DNA of 64,000 nt from Primulina eburnea (GCF_022965805.1 NC_133103.1:28758329-28822328), one strand, 5' to 3'. Positions 43,816-57,402 are shown, numbered from the stretch's first letter. Notes: a model not told the origin generated them from the sequence alone. Numbers and translations: made by a program.

Positions 43816-45950
43816 TATAACGGCCCGAAAATTCGTGTTTGAAAATTTAAGGAAAAATTTGAAAATTTTCTCTTAAAATAAATAAAAGGCCTCATTCATA
43901 ATTAAATTGATAAATAAAGTTAAAGGTTCAAAATGGCAGCGGAATCGAAATAACAGAAAAAGTTTATCTAACGATAATTAAAATGTTTGAGCAATCAAAT
44001 AATAATAAATGCTGAACTGAGGTCCTCGGGTCCTACTACTGCTGACTCGAGCTGGCTCACTGGTCCCCGCCCTCGATCCCGACATCATCAGCACCTACAA
44101 CAATCAAGTCTAGTGAGTCTAAAGACTCAACATGCATATATCGTAAATAACGAGTAAATAATATAGTAAAATTTTGCATGAAATAAAATTATCATGTCAT
44201 GGGGCATAATCGTGAAAATAATTTATCAAGGGCAATTATAATACGTACATAACTGAACTGAAAATCATAGTGAAAATGTTTGCTCTTTGGAGCCCTGTAC
44301 TGAAATAGCCTGTAATAATTTTCTGGTGAGATTTTGGTCTATGCATGTGGTCCCTGAACTGAAATAACCGGTAACTGGCGACCGGGCCTGTAACTGGCGA
44401 CAGGACTTAGTAATGTACGTCTGATCAGACCACTGCCAAAGTACTGGGTGGAACAACTGAATTGACCGGTAACTGGCGACCGGGCCTGTAACTGGCGACA
44501 GGACTTAGTAATGCTCTCATAACCGGTAACTGACGACCGGACCGATAACTGGCGATCGGATTTAATCAGGATAGTAAAGTGACCACAAGCAATATCGTAT
44601 AAATCTCAAAAATGAATATTTTTGCACGTAATATAATTAACCAACATAATTAAATATGAACAATTTCGATCTTCTTGCATTAAAATCATGTACTTGCGAT
44701 ATTTAAAAATATCTATATGGCTTGATTGAAGAGTGAAAGAAGATATAAACATGCCTTGGTTTGTTTTGACAGAAAACAAACGAAATAACGACGCGGCGCG
44801 GCGGAGACGGAGTGCTCTTCACTTTCTTACTTTTTCTCTCTTAATTCCTTTAAACCAAGCATGCACCATAATTATTATAATAGCGTAAAAATCAAACACG
44901 TGATGCATGAACATTTAAAAATATCATGATTTGTGCTCAGGGCGCTGCCAGGACCAAAATCTCACCCCGGGTGCGAAATGACCATTTTGCCTGGAAACCC
45001 ATAAATTACCATTTTACCCCTGGACCTCTAAAATTGACCCGAAGCTTACCAAACTTCTTAAAATGTCCCAAAACATATTTAAAAACATTCTTAGACATAA
45101 ATTCGAGCCCAATTCTCAAATTGACTGATTCGTTTTAAAACTTGGACCGGGGTTCCGGTTTTAACCCGAATCGAACCCAAAAATTAACTAAAACTTTCCC
45201 AACTTTTTGCCATAATTTAAAAATACTAAAAGGGTCCTAAACTATAATATTCCAGCCCAAAACTCTCGGTTGGGAACCCAAATTTTTCAAACACCCTCGG
45301 CCCTATCTCATTTAGCCACTTCATGCACATATTCCTCACAAAACTCACACCTCCAACTGTACTCGTCATTCCAGCCATGAACTCACCTACTGTGGACTTA
45401 TTCCAGACACTAAGGAACGCCCCTGAACCAAACCACCAGCCCCATCCAGCCTCCCCCACCATCACGATCGCTAGGAACCCAAATCTCCCCCAACCGCTTC
45501 TCCCTCGTTCGAACGTGAAATGCACCTAGAAATCCTAATGCGTGAACTTTTAAAATTTCATGAATTAAATTCTACCATGCATGAATTATGCATAAAATGC
45601 ATAAAAATAATTAAACACATAATTAATGAAATAAACATTCATTTAATGCTTTAAAAACAATTAAATAAAATACCAAAGAAGTTTAATAACTTGCATGCAT
45701 GCCAACTTTTTAAATACATTTACTAACATGCTAAATTACCACTTCTTAAATAAGTCTTTATTAACTTATCTCAATACTCCATCTCCAGTCCGGCCTCGCT
45801 TATTTAACTGAAAAGATAACAATTAAACTACTGCGTAAAATAAATAAATTTAAAGAAAAGAATTTAAATACTCATATAATAAAAATCATTTTAATTTTAA
45901 ATACTAGAATCATGCATGACTTATACGTAGTCTGATTTACGGGTTCTACA
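43816..45950 (-). repeat. 5' LTR of the LARD-like element
   Basis: It is a near-identical partner of 39060-41197. The plus-strand start reads TATAACGGCCCG rather than TGTAA. The hairpin cluster is at about 44365-44560. Confidence 0.93.
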
Positions 45951-46321
45951 CTGCATTTTGGACATTACAATGTCCCCTACCAATTAAACATGATACTCAC
46001 ATAGCAGATACTAGTCTCAAACTCAAGCGGCCTTTATCCTTCTTAATAGCTGCTGAATCGACTAGGAACTCTTTAGAATATACTGTATTCCAAATATGAG
46101 TTTAATGATACTCATCATATAAGCATCTCATATTCTTTCTATTATTTGTATAATGAAGGACTTTATCTATGTATCTAGCATGGGTATACAGATAAAGATG
46201 TGCCAAAGAAATAATTTCAAATATTATTAAAATAAAGATTGTTTATACATAGAGTTTAAACTTGAACCCTCAGCCAACACTTGACTCGATCGACACCTAC
46301 TCTAACAATCTCCCACTTGCA

Positions 46322-47077
46322 CTAGAGCCAACTACCCATATGCTTCAAACTCATTGATTCGCGATGTTTCTCGAATAATGGTCCAGGTAAAGGCTTAGTT
46401 AGCAGATCAACAACATTATCTGCGGAGCTGACTTTGTCAATCAACATTTCTCCTCTTTCCACAATCTCTCGGAGGATGTGGTACTTTCTCAATACATGTT
46501 TGGATTTCCGATGAGACATTGGCTCCTTCACCTGAACAATGGCTCCCGTGTTGTCAGAAAACACCGGGACTGAAGCAAATCAATTAGGAACGACGCCCAA
46601 CTCTTGGACGAAATTCCTTAACCAAATAGCCTCCTTTGCTTCAGCTGATGCAATAATTTATTTGATCTCAGTGGTGGAATCCGCAGTACTGTCTTGCTTG
46701 TAACTCTTCCAAGAGACAACACCACCATTGAGCATGAATACGAACCCAGAGGTTGACTTTGAGTCATCGATATCTCTTTGGAAGATAGAGTCGGTATAAC
46801 CTTCCAATTTCAGTTCTCCACCCTCATAGACCAAGAACAACTTATTGGTCCTTCTCAAATACTTGAGGATGTCTTTCACACCTTTCCAGTGTGGAAGACC
46901 AAGGTTTGATTGATATCTACTCGCTACATTTAGTGCAAAAGCCACGTCAGGAAGTATATATATCATTCCATACATGATACTACCAATTGCATATTGCTTG
47001 CGACTTTGATTGTTGCACTCCAAAGAGCAGGTTGTCCACAAGTAGTATAATTCGGTGAGTCCGAATATCGTATCCAC
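46322..47077 (-). pseudogene. Copia copy 2 RNase H, broken
   Basis: Frames at 47077-46658 and 46564-46322 cover the end of the reverse transcriptase and the RNase H domain (GYTDS, DSTADSTTE, SDNTGAIVQVKEP, LTKPLPGPLFEKH). CDN is changed to SDN. The upstream part is displaced by a solo LTR at 46995-48487, so residues upstream of about 46994 in this frame are not copia. Confidence 0.85.
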
Positions 47078-48487
47078 AGGGAAGCTAAGGTAATTACAAG
47101 TCCACTACAATGTCTTTTTGTTTTTGTTTTTATTTTTGTTTTTTTTTCTTTTAATGGTTTGAATCTTTAATTGGTAATTTTTAATTGTTCAAATTTTAAT
47201 TTAAGTAGTTGAGATTAAAGGATCCACACTTAATATTTTAATAAAGTTAACATTAATGAATATTATTGAAATCGACTTAATAAAATGGTTCCAATATATA
47301 TTAAATAATCATATTTTTATTATGTTATATAGTATTATCTTATAATTATATAATATATATACCAAAACTTGTAAATGTTGTCAAGTATTTATTTGGCTAA
47401 ATATATATTTGTAAACACTAAATCAAGGTTCCCACTTTAAATGGTTGGTAAAACCAAACAAACATTTAAATGGTACCAAGAAATCAATATTATGATATTC
47501 ATATATAATAAATCAAGGCATCCACTTTAAATGGTTGGTAATACCAAACTAACATTTAAATGGTTCCAAGAATTTAGTGTAATATATAGCAACAATAAAT
47601 CAAAACTCCCACTTATAAGTAGGGTATAATAATACTTAAAGAAATAAATATAACATAAACAATAAATAATGATTAAATAATATAAAACATAGATTCTTAC
47701 CTTTTGGTAACCTTATTATCATACCAAGAGTTTCACCTTTTCATCTCAACTTTGGGAAGTTAGCTACTCATTATTCAAAGTGTAAAACTTTGAATATGAA
47801 TTTAATATGCTAATTATATTTAAATGAAGAAATAAAAGAAAAACAAATAGAGAAATATTATGAACTCAAATGTTTGTTCATAAAATGAGGGATATCTAAA
47901 TACATTACAATGCACCCCTATTTATAGCCAAATTTGGGGAGACAACCACAAATAAAATATTATTTTTTATACATAAGTTTTCATTGGTGTCCCAAGAAAT
48001 TAATATTTTAATACACATCACTTTTGAAAATCTTCCCATCTGAATTTTCTTCTCCATATAAAAACAAACATGTAGATATCTGAGTTGTTTGAATTGTGTT
48101 ATTTCTTTTAACCATTTGACCAAGTAATTTGAGAGATATGGTCAAAATACTAGAGCATGATAAACTACCACTTCTTTGGTAACTTTTATTGTTGCTTAAT
48201 TTGATCCCACTTGTGAGAAGATTTTTATCTCATGCTTGCCACCAATATTGTAGATATTAACATCAACTTTATACAGGTCCAAGAATCATCTTAATCCCAT
48301 TTGCAACGCCAAGTTTATTCTTGTTTTATCGAACCTGTAAACAATAGTAAAAACTTATAATTACACAACAACTTATGTTTTATACAATTTATTATAAAAC
48401 ATATAATATTTAAATATTTAATAAAACAAAACCTATATATTTATATTATAAAACATTTAATTAATATACAATTTTTTATCTTTATCA
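46995..48487 (-). mobile_element. Solo LTR, Tat/Athila-like, inserted in copia copy 2
   Basis: It begins TGCTTGCGAC and ends CTTTATCA on the plus strand, 1493 bp. The 5-bp duplication CATAT is perfect (46990-46994 and 48488-48492), and removing the insert restores the copia frame region. In the minus sense it starts TGATAAAG and its end region contains CCCTGTGGATACGATA, as in other LTRs of this group. No coding or internal domain is present. Confidence 0.88.
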
Positions 48488-48632
48488 CATATGCATAAGG
48501 AAAGCTTGTCATCGCCGCTATCTCTGCATCAGTTTTGGGAGACATAGAATTTGATAGGGACACGCCATGATACATTGGTAGATGTCCTCTCTTGGACTCA
48601 TCCATCGAGAACTGCTTAACGATGGTATCAAT

Positions 48633-49382
48633 TTATGTGGACTGGGTGAGACCAATCAATCTTCTTGATCTATCTCTATAAATCTGTATCCTCAATACAA
48701 AAGATGATTCACCCAAGTCCTGCATCGATAACTTACTCGTTAACCATATTTTAGTTGATTGCAACATCCTTACATCATTCCCAATGAGTAGAATGTCATC
48801 AACATAAAGTATCAAGAATGTCACATCACTCCCACTGATCTTCTTATACACGCAGGATTCCTTAAGATTCTTAGTAAAACCAAACTCTTTGATTGTACCA
48901 TCAAATATGAGGTTCCAACTCCCAGATTCCTGCTTTATACCATAAATAGATCTCTGAAATTTGCATACCATATGCTCACTTCAGATAGATGTAAACCCTT
49001 CAGGTTGAGACATGTAAATCTCTTCCTTAATATCTCCATTAAGAAAGGCTGTCTTGACATCCATCTGTCATATCTCATAGTCATACCATACAGCTATGGC
49101 TAGCAATATCCTCATAGACTTGAACATTGCAACTGTAGAAAAGGTTTCCTCAAAGTCAACTCCTTGTCTTTGAATATAGCCTTTTTCTACAAATCGCGCT
49201 TTGAAGGTCAATACCTTCCCATCCGTCCCAAGTTTCCTCTTGTAAATCCCTTTACATTCTATGGGAATAGTTCCCTCAGGTGGATCTACAAGGTTCCACA
49301 CTTGGTTCGAATGCATGAAATTCATCTCAGATTCCATTGCTTCAAGCCACTTGGATGAATCGGCATCAGATAACGCTTTCAA
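48633..49382 (-). pseudogene. Copia copy 2 reverse transcriptase, broken
   Basis: Frames 49382-49068 and 48971-48633 cover the reverse transcriptase with GVDFEETFSTVA and the catalytic LYVDDILLIGND. A stop at about 49066 replaces the tryptophan of the segment before DVKTAFLNG. It is otherwise colinear with 12829-13761. Confidence 0.88.
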
Positions 49383-50262
49383 AAAAGGTTATTGGATCAC
49401 ATCCGTGGTTAGGCTCATCATGGCCCTCAATAAGCAGACCATACCTCATAGGTGGTCTCGAGACTCTCGCGGATCTTCTAGGAGCTTGTATCTCCTCTCT
49501 TGGCTCTTCGGGTGTGGGTTCTACAATTGTGAATGTCTCACGAACCTCTTCGAGTTCTATCATCTCCTCTTTTCTATCCAATAGAAATTTCCTTTTCAAA
49601 AAGGTTGGATTCCTAGAAACAAACAACTTTGTTTCTTGATGATGATAGAAATAATATCAAACTGAATTTCTTGGATATCCCACAAAGTAACATAAAATAG
49701 ATCGACTATCCAATTTATCTCCCACTGCCTGCTTCACATAAGCAGGGCATCCCCATATTCTAAGATAAGAATATTTGGGAGGTTTACCCATCCATATATT
49801 ATATGGTGTTTTATCAACTTCCTTTGAATAGATATTTTTCAGCAACAGTGCCGTTTTCTCAAGCGCATATCCCCAAATGAATGGCGGCAACTCCGTGAGC
49901 CCCATCATAGACCGAACCATGTCCATCAAAGTCCGGTTATGATGCTCTAAAACACCACTCAACTGCGGTATAGTAGGCGGAGTCCACTGCGAGAGAATCT
50001 CATTCTTCCTAAGATACTCTTGGAACTCGGAAATGAAGTATTCACCACCTCGATCCGATTGAAGTGACTTGATGCTTCGTCCCAACTGTTTCTCTACTTC
50101 ACTTCTGAATTCTTTTAACCTTTCAAAGGTTTCAGATTTGTATTTCATCAAAAACACATACCCATACCTCAAAAAATCATCTGTAAAGATGATGAAGTAG
50201 ACATGTCCATGCTTAGTGGTGATGCTAAGTGGATCGCAAACATCAGTATGGATCAAATCCAA
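49366..50262 (-). pseudogene. Copia copy 2 integrase, broken
   Basis: Frames 50262-49657 and 49626-49366 match the integrase of copy 1. The first two catalytic aspartates (LIHTDV and SDRGGEY) are kept, and the glutamate region reads SGVLEHHNRTL, with E retained but neighbours changed. The zinc finger lies upstream in another frame. Confidence 0.86.
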
Positions 50263-50558
50263 TAATCCTTCGGGCCCTTAAAGGGAATTTTGGCCATCTT
50301 TCCTTTTAGACAGGATTCACAAGTCGTGAGAGAATTAATATCTGACATATCAAACATGCCTACTCCCACTAGCTTGTTCATCTTTCTTAGGGAAATATGT
50401 CCTAATCAAGCATACCATAATTGTTCTGAATTTAGATTATCTTTTTTTCGCTTGTTAGTTGTTGTTATTGCTTGGACATTGTTTAATAGAATATCTTTCA
50501 ATTTAAAGTTATAGATATCGTTTTCGAGTTCTCTCGTACCAATCAAACATTCAATCTT

Positions 50559-51735
50559 TTAAATGTTGCAAATACCTTTGCTAAATAAACAATAATTTCT
50601 ATTTTTATCAAGCATAGAAATGAAAACAATGTTTTTCACCAAATCAGGCACAAACAAAACATCTCTTAAAATTAGCTTAAAATCATTGTTCAACAATAAG
50701 TAAACATCTCCAATAGCCTTGGCAGCAACTCTTGCCCCATTGCCCATCCTCAAGAAGGTCTCACCTTCCCTTAGTCTCCTACTTTTTCCCATCACTTGCA
50801 AATCATTACAGAGATGTGAGCCACAGCCGGTATCTAATACCCACGAAGTAGATTTAATTGAAATGTTTAATTCAATAGAGAACATACCATTTCTAGAACC
50901 TTTCTGGGAAACATATTCTCTGTAGTTACGCCTCCAATGTCCAATCTTCTAGCAGTGATGACAGATATCAACAGTCTTGTCAGCCTTAACTGGTGTGGCT
51001 GCCACAGCGGGACTCGGAGTTTGCATCTTCAAGGGCACGTTCTTCTTGGGATGTTGGAAAGAACACTTCTTTCCCTTCCTATGTGGTACTTTCTTCGTAC
51101 CATATGAAGAACCCACACAAAGAATCAAATTCTCTTTCTTGATGGTGGACTCAAAGGTAACAAGAATATTCATCAACTCCTCAAGGGTAGGCTCCAGCTT
51201 ATTCATGTTGAAATTCACCACAAAAGGATCAAATGAGCTAGGCAGTGACAAGACCAACACGTCAGTGGTCAACTCCGATGGCAACGTAAGATCCATGCCA
51301 ACGAGCTCAACAAGCCCAATCATCTTTAGGCCATGCTCTTGGACCGATGCCCCATCTCGCATGCGTAAAGTGATTAGCTCTTTGACGGTAGCATGACTAA
51401 GAGGCTGTGTTTACTCACCAAAGAGCTCCTTGAGATGCAAATGAATGTCAGCAGCACTCTTAGCATCCTCAAAACGCCTCTACAGCTCATCATTCATAGA
51501 AGCCTGCATATAACACTTGGTTTTCAAGTCATGGTCACACCAATCCTTGTAAGTCTGCAATTCCTCAGGAGTGCAGCTAGTTGGAGCCTCAACAGGGGCG
51601 AATCAGTCAGTGTATATGCTATCCTTTCCGAATTCAAAACGATTTTTAGGTTTCTTAGCCAATTGAGGTAATTAGGTCCGGTTAAAATATGTTTGTCGAG
51701 TATTGCCGATAACGGGTTGCGAGTCGAAGAAATTT
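50559..51735 (-). pseudogene. Copia copy 2 gag and protease, broken
   Basis: Frames at 51362-50949 (gag) and 50885-50559 (protease, LDTGCGSH) match copy 1. The gag start codon equivalent to 16168 is lost (near 51730). A TAG interrupts the zinc knuckle region near 50950. Confidence 0.87.
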
Positions 51736-53454
51736 GTCAAACTTGTACTAAAAAGTAAAAACAGATAAATGTTAATGACTATTTTAAAATATTTAGTAAG
51801 ATATAAAGTATGAACTTTACTTCATAAATTCACTCCCACTGTTTTGAAAATTTTCACTACCCTCTAGTGAAACGGGAAACTCATTTTCTCAGTAAGTACG
51901 TTAGGTCTAATTAGCAAATTATGATCCCGAATAATATCAGCCAATCATAATTCCTAAAAGGTAGTTTCCCATTGCATCTCCATGCAACTCTTTACGTAAA
52001 TGTTTGTCTTGCGTTTGATTAGGACCCAATAATATGATGTTGTTCATCTTTATGTGTCAAGCCTACCCATCGATGTTGAACCTTAATGGACGGTCGCCAT
52101 GAGTTCCCTCGATAATATGAGTCGAAATAATTGGAGTTCCACGTAGTTCACATCACCATGTCAAAGGATGTCACAGTTTTCCGGTGTCCAGGGCTCCCTT
52201 AATTACATGAGCCGATCACTGATCACGGTAGGGTTCATCATGCATCCATTGTCGATGGAAGACATGGAAATTATAAACACCTTTATAATTTCCATATTCG
52301 AGCTTGATATTAATTTTGAATCTTATTCAAAATGAGAGTTTTTAATTTTAAAAGGTCTCATCATTAATTTTATTTAAAAGCTCGCCATGTTTGATCGTAT
52401 GTTTGCCGAATTCATGCAACTTTGTTATTATCATAATAATAACACACATACTCATTATTTATAATATAACATGCATATATTATAAACATTAAACTTAACA
52501 AGAATGATCAATCGCCCCCAACACTAATGGCTAATGTGAGCCAAACACGAGCCTAGGTCCAATCTTAGGGAATGCATGGGATGCAATTGCATAATCACAT
52601 AAGCTTCCAAAATTTTCTTGTCTTCGATCTCCATAATCATCATGACCCACCATCTTCCGGTCTTGATCTTCCATTATACTAATATTTACAAATAAATATC
52701 CATGGCAAATAGGGATACATCTCATGGGGTGAGAACAGGCTATAAACCAAGCTCATTTATAAATTGATAATTATTACAATCATTCAACACAAAATATCCT
52801 ACCATACATCTTGCAAATTGGGATTGAGCTTTTGATCATCCTTCATGCATAATATCATATATCATACAACATCAATTAATTATCACAATAATGAATTGAT
52901 CCAATATTATATATCTTGATCCAATCACTAACCGCCACGATTATAAATTAAATCAAAAAAGTAAACAAACTCCTTTGTTTAGTTCTAATTAATTTATTTA
53001 TAATCTAATTTCTTGTAAATCAAAATTTACTATACATAATTAAAGTCCAACTTCAATTATTTATTTTAAGAGAAAATATATATAATTTTTGTAGATTTAA
53101 ACTTAATGGCCTAAAAAGACATTTTTCACCAAAAATATTTTGGCTCATTAAAATTTCACAAAATATGTTAACCATCTAATCACCCAACAACTCAAGGCTC
53201 AAGAGACTTTGATATTCCAAAACACTTTTGAAAATCCTAGTCATCATCGTCATTGTCGGAGCTCCATTGCCGGATTTCGGCCGACACACAAATTTTTTTA
53301 TTTAAAATTGAGGGGGGGTGGGGGGGGGGGTGGGTTAGGGCAGCCCATGGGATTCTGGCCAACACACAAAATTTGTTGTGTTGAATTATCTCATGCAATT
53401 AGAAATAGTCCTCAATATAATATCAAGTATTTGCTACACAAAATAGTAATATTA
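51736..53454 (-). other. Untranslated leader of copia copy 2
   Basis: No gene. It is colinear with the leader of copy 1. Near the primer site it carries a long G run on the plus strand (53312-53340) in place of the hairpin patch of copy 1. Confidence 0.7.
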
Positions 53455-53466
53455 GCTCTAATACCA
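53455..53466 (-). other. Primer binding site of copia copy 2
   Basis: In the minus sense it reads TGGTATTAGAGC, one base from the initiator-Met complement. Confidence 0.82.
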
Positions 53467-54699
53467 CTTGAAAGGGGATTGATTACGGTGTCCGGATGCG
53501 CAACGAAAGTTTCAAAAACATATTTTCGAAATAAAAAAATCAAGCACCGCACTATACCTGAAGCAAATAACAAATAAACACAAATGTCATACATAGTGTG
53601 TTTAGAAATTGTACCTATCAATCTCAAGGATTGATGTTTTAGGCTCCAACTAAGTTGTAAACAACTTAGCTCTTGAGGGTAGACAATCTACAAGCTCCCA
53701 AGAGCAATCCTTGTTCAAATGAGTCTTTTCTTTCAAATTAGGTCCACCACCAACAAGGAAGATCAACTCTACTTTTGTACTAGAAAAAGTAAAGTATTTT
53801 TCATTGAGAAGAGAATGCTCCCAACAAAAATGAAGAAGCAAAATTGGGAGAGTATTGGAGGATGAAGTTTCGACCACTATGATGTATGGAGGAGAGAATA
53901 TTGAGTTTTCTTGGTGTATGAAAAAGTAGAAAGTATTTTTCAAAGGCATGCTTGCCTTTAACTCAAAAGTTGGTTTCCAACCTTTAACCTCCCCATGCAT
54001 GCAATTTGGGTTTGTAACAGTTACAAAGCCCATGAACTTTTATTTAAATATCTCAAACAAATTTTATACCAATTAAACTTTGCTTGAATTTACTCAAGCC
54101 CACTAGTTGAATAATTATTCCATTTGAGCTCTACAAGACCCAATGTTATTTAATTAATTCAACACTTGAATTAATTTAATTTAATCCATTATAATGTTTA
54201 TGAAAATCACAATTTTCAAATACATTATTTATTTGAGCCATCTTTTAATTTATGAACACTTCCACTAATTAAAAGTTACATTCCTCATAACCCTGTCATA
54301 AAAGTCATACTTCTATTTTTCTTTGCGCTTATAAACTCTTTTATAAGACGTTCAACACATTGAACTATTTTTCTTCTCAACAGGATCTAGAATGTTAGCA
54401 CTTGTGTGACCCTCAATGGTTCAATGATACAACTAGCAGTGGGTTCACATCTCTATGTGGTTCGGGACTAAACATGTCCTTATATAAGCATACTTCAATT
54501 GCTCCATTCTTATTTATCAACTCCTTGATTATAATATTGTCAGAACTCAAGTCTGAAAGTATCCAACCTGTAGAACCCGTAAATCAGACTACGTATAAGC
54601 CATGCATAATTCTAGTATTTAAAATTAAAATGATTTTTATCGTATGAGTATTTAAATTCGAAGACAGAAGGTTGCTATATTTCTAAGGTCAAGGGTAGG

Positions 54700-55928
54700 C
54701 AGGGGCGGAGCCAGGATTCAAAATTACCTGGGGCTGGCTCCGTCCCATATGGTATTTAATAAAAAATAATTAAATAAAAAATTTAAAATAAAAAATATGT
54801 AAACATTGACTTCATGAAAACATAGAACAAAAGTATTTAATATTTAATACCTTCAAAAACATGGAATTAAAATACTACTGAAGTTGTGCTCTTCGATTCT
54901 TCTTAGAATAAAACTCATTAATTATTAAATCGTTATCAATTTTTTCAACCAGATCTCGTTCGATGTAAATTACCATAGAATCTCCGAAAAACTCTGCTTC
55001 CATTTTTTTAGGGAGAGTTAAAACAAGACGAATCAATATGTAAATTAAATAAATATATCAGATTCGATAACTAAGTAAACAACGTAGATAAAAATATATA
55101 AATCATTTGTCAATCAAATTGTAGGTTCCTGACTTATAAGTTGGAAAATCCTATTTACATAATTATGAATTTTTCAACAATTCCTACAAAATTCCATAAA
55201 TTCGCATTGATATTTTCTATAGCATCTAAACATCCAAATAATAAATAATCAACATTAAAACTCGCAATCCCCAATATAAAATCTGGAAATTCAAAATAAT
55301 GCTCAAATAAATTCCCAAAAATTATAAATATCATCAATCGGCTCAAATATAGTACTTACAATCAACAATTTAATATATATCAATTATCGAAATCCAAAAA
55401 AACCAAAATACCCAAATTTCGAAACACTAAAATCTGAAATTACCTTTAAAATTCAAAATCTAACTAAGAACAACAAGAATGAACTGTAGAAAGTCTTTAC
55501 AGTAAGATTTCCTCATGATTTTAAGTGAAAACGGCGACCAATGGGCGACGGCTGATTCCAAGACGACAAAGAAACTTCGAAATTTCGGTATTAAAAGAAA
55601 GCTTATGCCGTGGGTTTTTCGAATCTACAATCGATTTTGAAAAATGACGATCGATGATGAAGTTACGACCATTTGAAGCAATGAAAATTGTGATAGTTTG
55701 AGAGAAAATAATAGAGATGAGATATCAAATAAGTGAAAAAAAAAAGAAAAAATAGATTGAGTTTTGGGGCTAATCAATAAATTTTTTAAAATGAACTATA
55801 TTTAATTTTTTTAAAAAAATTAGGTTGGGTTAATCAATAAAATTTTTAAAATAAACTATATTTAAATTTTTTTTTTTAAATTAGGTGGGGCTGGAGCCCA
55901 ACCCAGCCCCACATATCCCTCCGCCCTA
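54700..55928 (-). mobile_element. hAT derivative (1.2 kb)
   Basis: The left end is CAGGGGCGGAG and the inverted right end TAGGGCGGAG. An 8-bp duplication AGGGTAGG flanks it (54692-54699 and 55929-55936). Subterminal GGGCTGG-CTCC blocks resemble those in the hAT at 21822-23033. Confidence 0.9.
54875..55003 (-). pseudogene. Last 42 codons of a hAT transposase
   Basis: In the minus sense the frame from 55003 reads MEAEFFGDSMVIYIERDLVE and ends in NRRAQLQ followed by TAG. It aligns with the end of the transposase at 22427-22942 (MEDDFLADCL...SRRAQLR). Nothing upstream of it was recognisable as transposase. Confidence 0.8.
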
Positions 55929-56892
55929 AGGGTAGGGATGCCACGTTGAGGCCGAAGGGTGTAGGGTGGCACGATAGGCTTCGGGCGTGGTGATGGTGTT
56001 TAGGTGGTATGTGTGTTTGGACACTCATGATGTGGAGCGGTGATATCATTATGTCCAGTAGAATTTGGAGTTGTGGTCAAGTTACATAGGTGTGAGTTGG
56101 AGGGATGGGATTGGTCTTTTAAGTGTTCAAAAAGGAAGAAATAATAATATCTTATAATGCAGCAGCCTGTCTACGATGGTTCGAAGATTTTAGGGCTCGG
56201 TTCTTGAGGTTCTAGGGTCTTTAGGATGATTTTAAAGTGTGATAAAAAGTTGAGAAAAATTTGGGTGAGTTTCGGTTCTATTCGGGTTAAAACCGGGACT
56301 CCGGTCTAAGTTTTAAAACGAATTAGATAAGCTGCGATTTTGGCTTGAGATTACGTCTAGAAATATTTAAAAAAAAAATGTTTTGGGATATTTTAAGAAG
56401 TTTGGTAAGCTTCGGGTAAATTTAGAGGTCCAGGGATAAAACGATAATTTTTGGGTTTATAGAGGCAAAATGGTCATTTTGCACCCGGGGTGAAATTTTG
56501 GTCCTGACAGCGCCCTGAGCACAAATCATGATATTTTTAAATGTTCATGCATCATATTTACGATTTTTTTATGCTATTATAATAATAATGGTGCATGCTT
56601 GGTTTAAAGGAATTAAGAGAGAAAAAGTGAGGAAGTGAAGAGCACTCCGTCTCAGCTGCGCCGCGTCGTTATTTCGTTTGTTTTCTGTCAAAACAAACCA
56701 AGGCATGTTTATATCTTCTTTCACTCTTCAATCAAGCCATATAGATATTTTTAAATATCGCAAGTACATGATTTTAATGCAAGAAGATCGAAATTGTTCA
56801 TATTTAATTATGTTGATTAATTATATTACGTGCAAAATACAAATTTTGAGATTTATGCGATATGGCTTGTGGTCACTTTACGATCATGATTA

Positions 56893-57090
56893 AATCCGGT
56901 CGCCAGTTACCGGTCCGGTCGTCAGTTACCGGTTATGAGAGCATTACTAAGTCCTGTCGTTAGTTACAGGCCCGGTCGCCAGTTACCGGTCAGTTCAGTT
57001 GTTTCACACAGTACTGTAGCAGTGGTCTGATCAGACGTACATTACTAAGTCCTCTCGCCAGTTACAGGCCCGATCGCTAGTTATCGATCA
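56893..57090. repeat. Hairpin cluster in the solo LARD-family LTR
   Basis: The inverted counterpart of the clusters at 39613-39804 and 44365-44560, with CCGGT/ACCGG arms and 8-base loops. It is more diverged. Confidence 0.65.
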
Positions 57091-57402
57091 GTTCAGTTCA
57101 TGGACCACATGCGTAGACCATAATCTCACCAGAAAATTATCACAGGCTATTTTATTACAGGGCTCCAAGGAGCAAATATTTTCACTATGATTTTCAGTTC
57201 AGTTATGCACGTATTATAATTGCTCATGACAACTTATTTTCACATTATGCCTCATGACATGATATTTTTACTCCCATGCAAATTTTACTATATTATTTAC
57301 TCGTTATTTACGATATATGCATGCTGAGTCTTTAGACTCACTAGACTTGATTGTTGTAGGTACTGATGATGTCGAGACCGAGGGCGTGGACCAGTTAGTT
57401 AG

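Larger units (their letters stand above)
39060..45950 (-). mobile_element. LARD-like non-coding LTR retrotransposon, minus orientation
   Basis: Two LTRs of about 2.14 kb (39060-41197 and 43816-45950) are almost identical and flank 2.6 kb without any coding capacity. The target duplication CTGCA is perfect (39055-39059 and 45951-45955). In the minus sense a primer site TGGTATCAGAAC sits next to the right LTR and a polypurine tract next to the left. The size and structure fit a large retrotransposon derivative mobilised in trans by a chromovirus. Confidence 0.93.
37338..46307 (-). repeat. 3' LTR of copia copy 2, split by a LARD-like element
   Basis: It starts TGAAGGAGATCGG at 37338 and ends CTCTAACA at 46307. 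Without the insertion it is about 2.07 kb, the same as the intact LTR of copy 1. The polypurine tract (46308-46320) follows. Confidence 0.9.
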
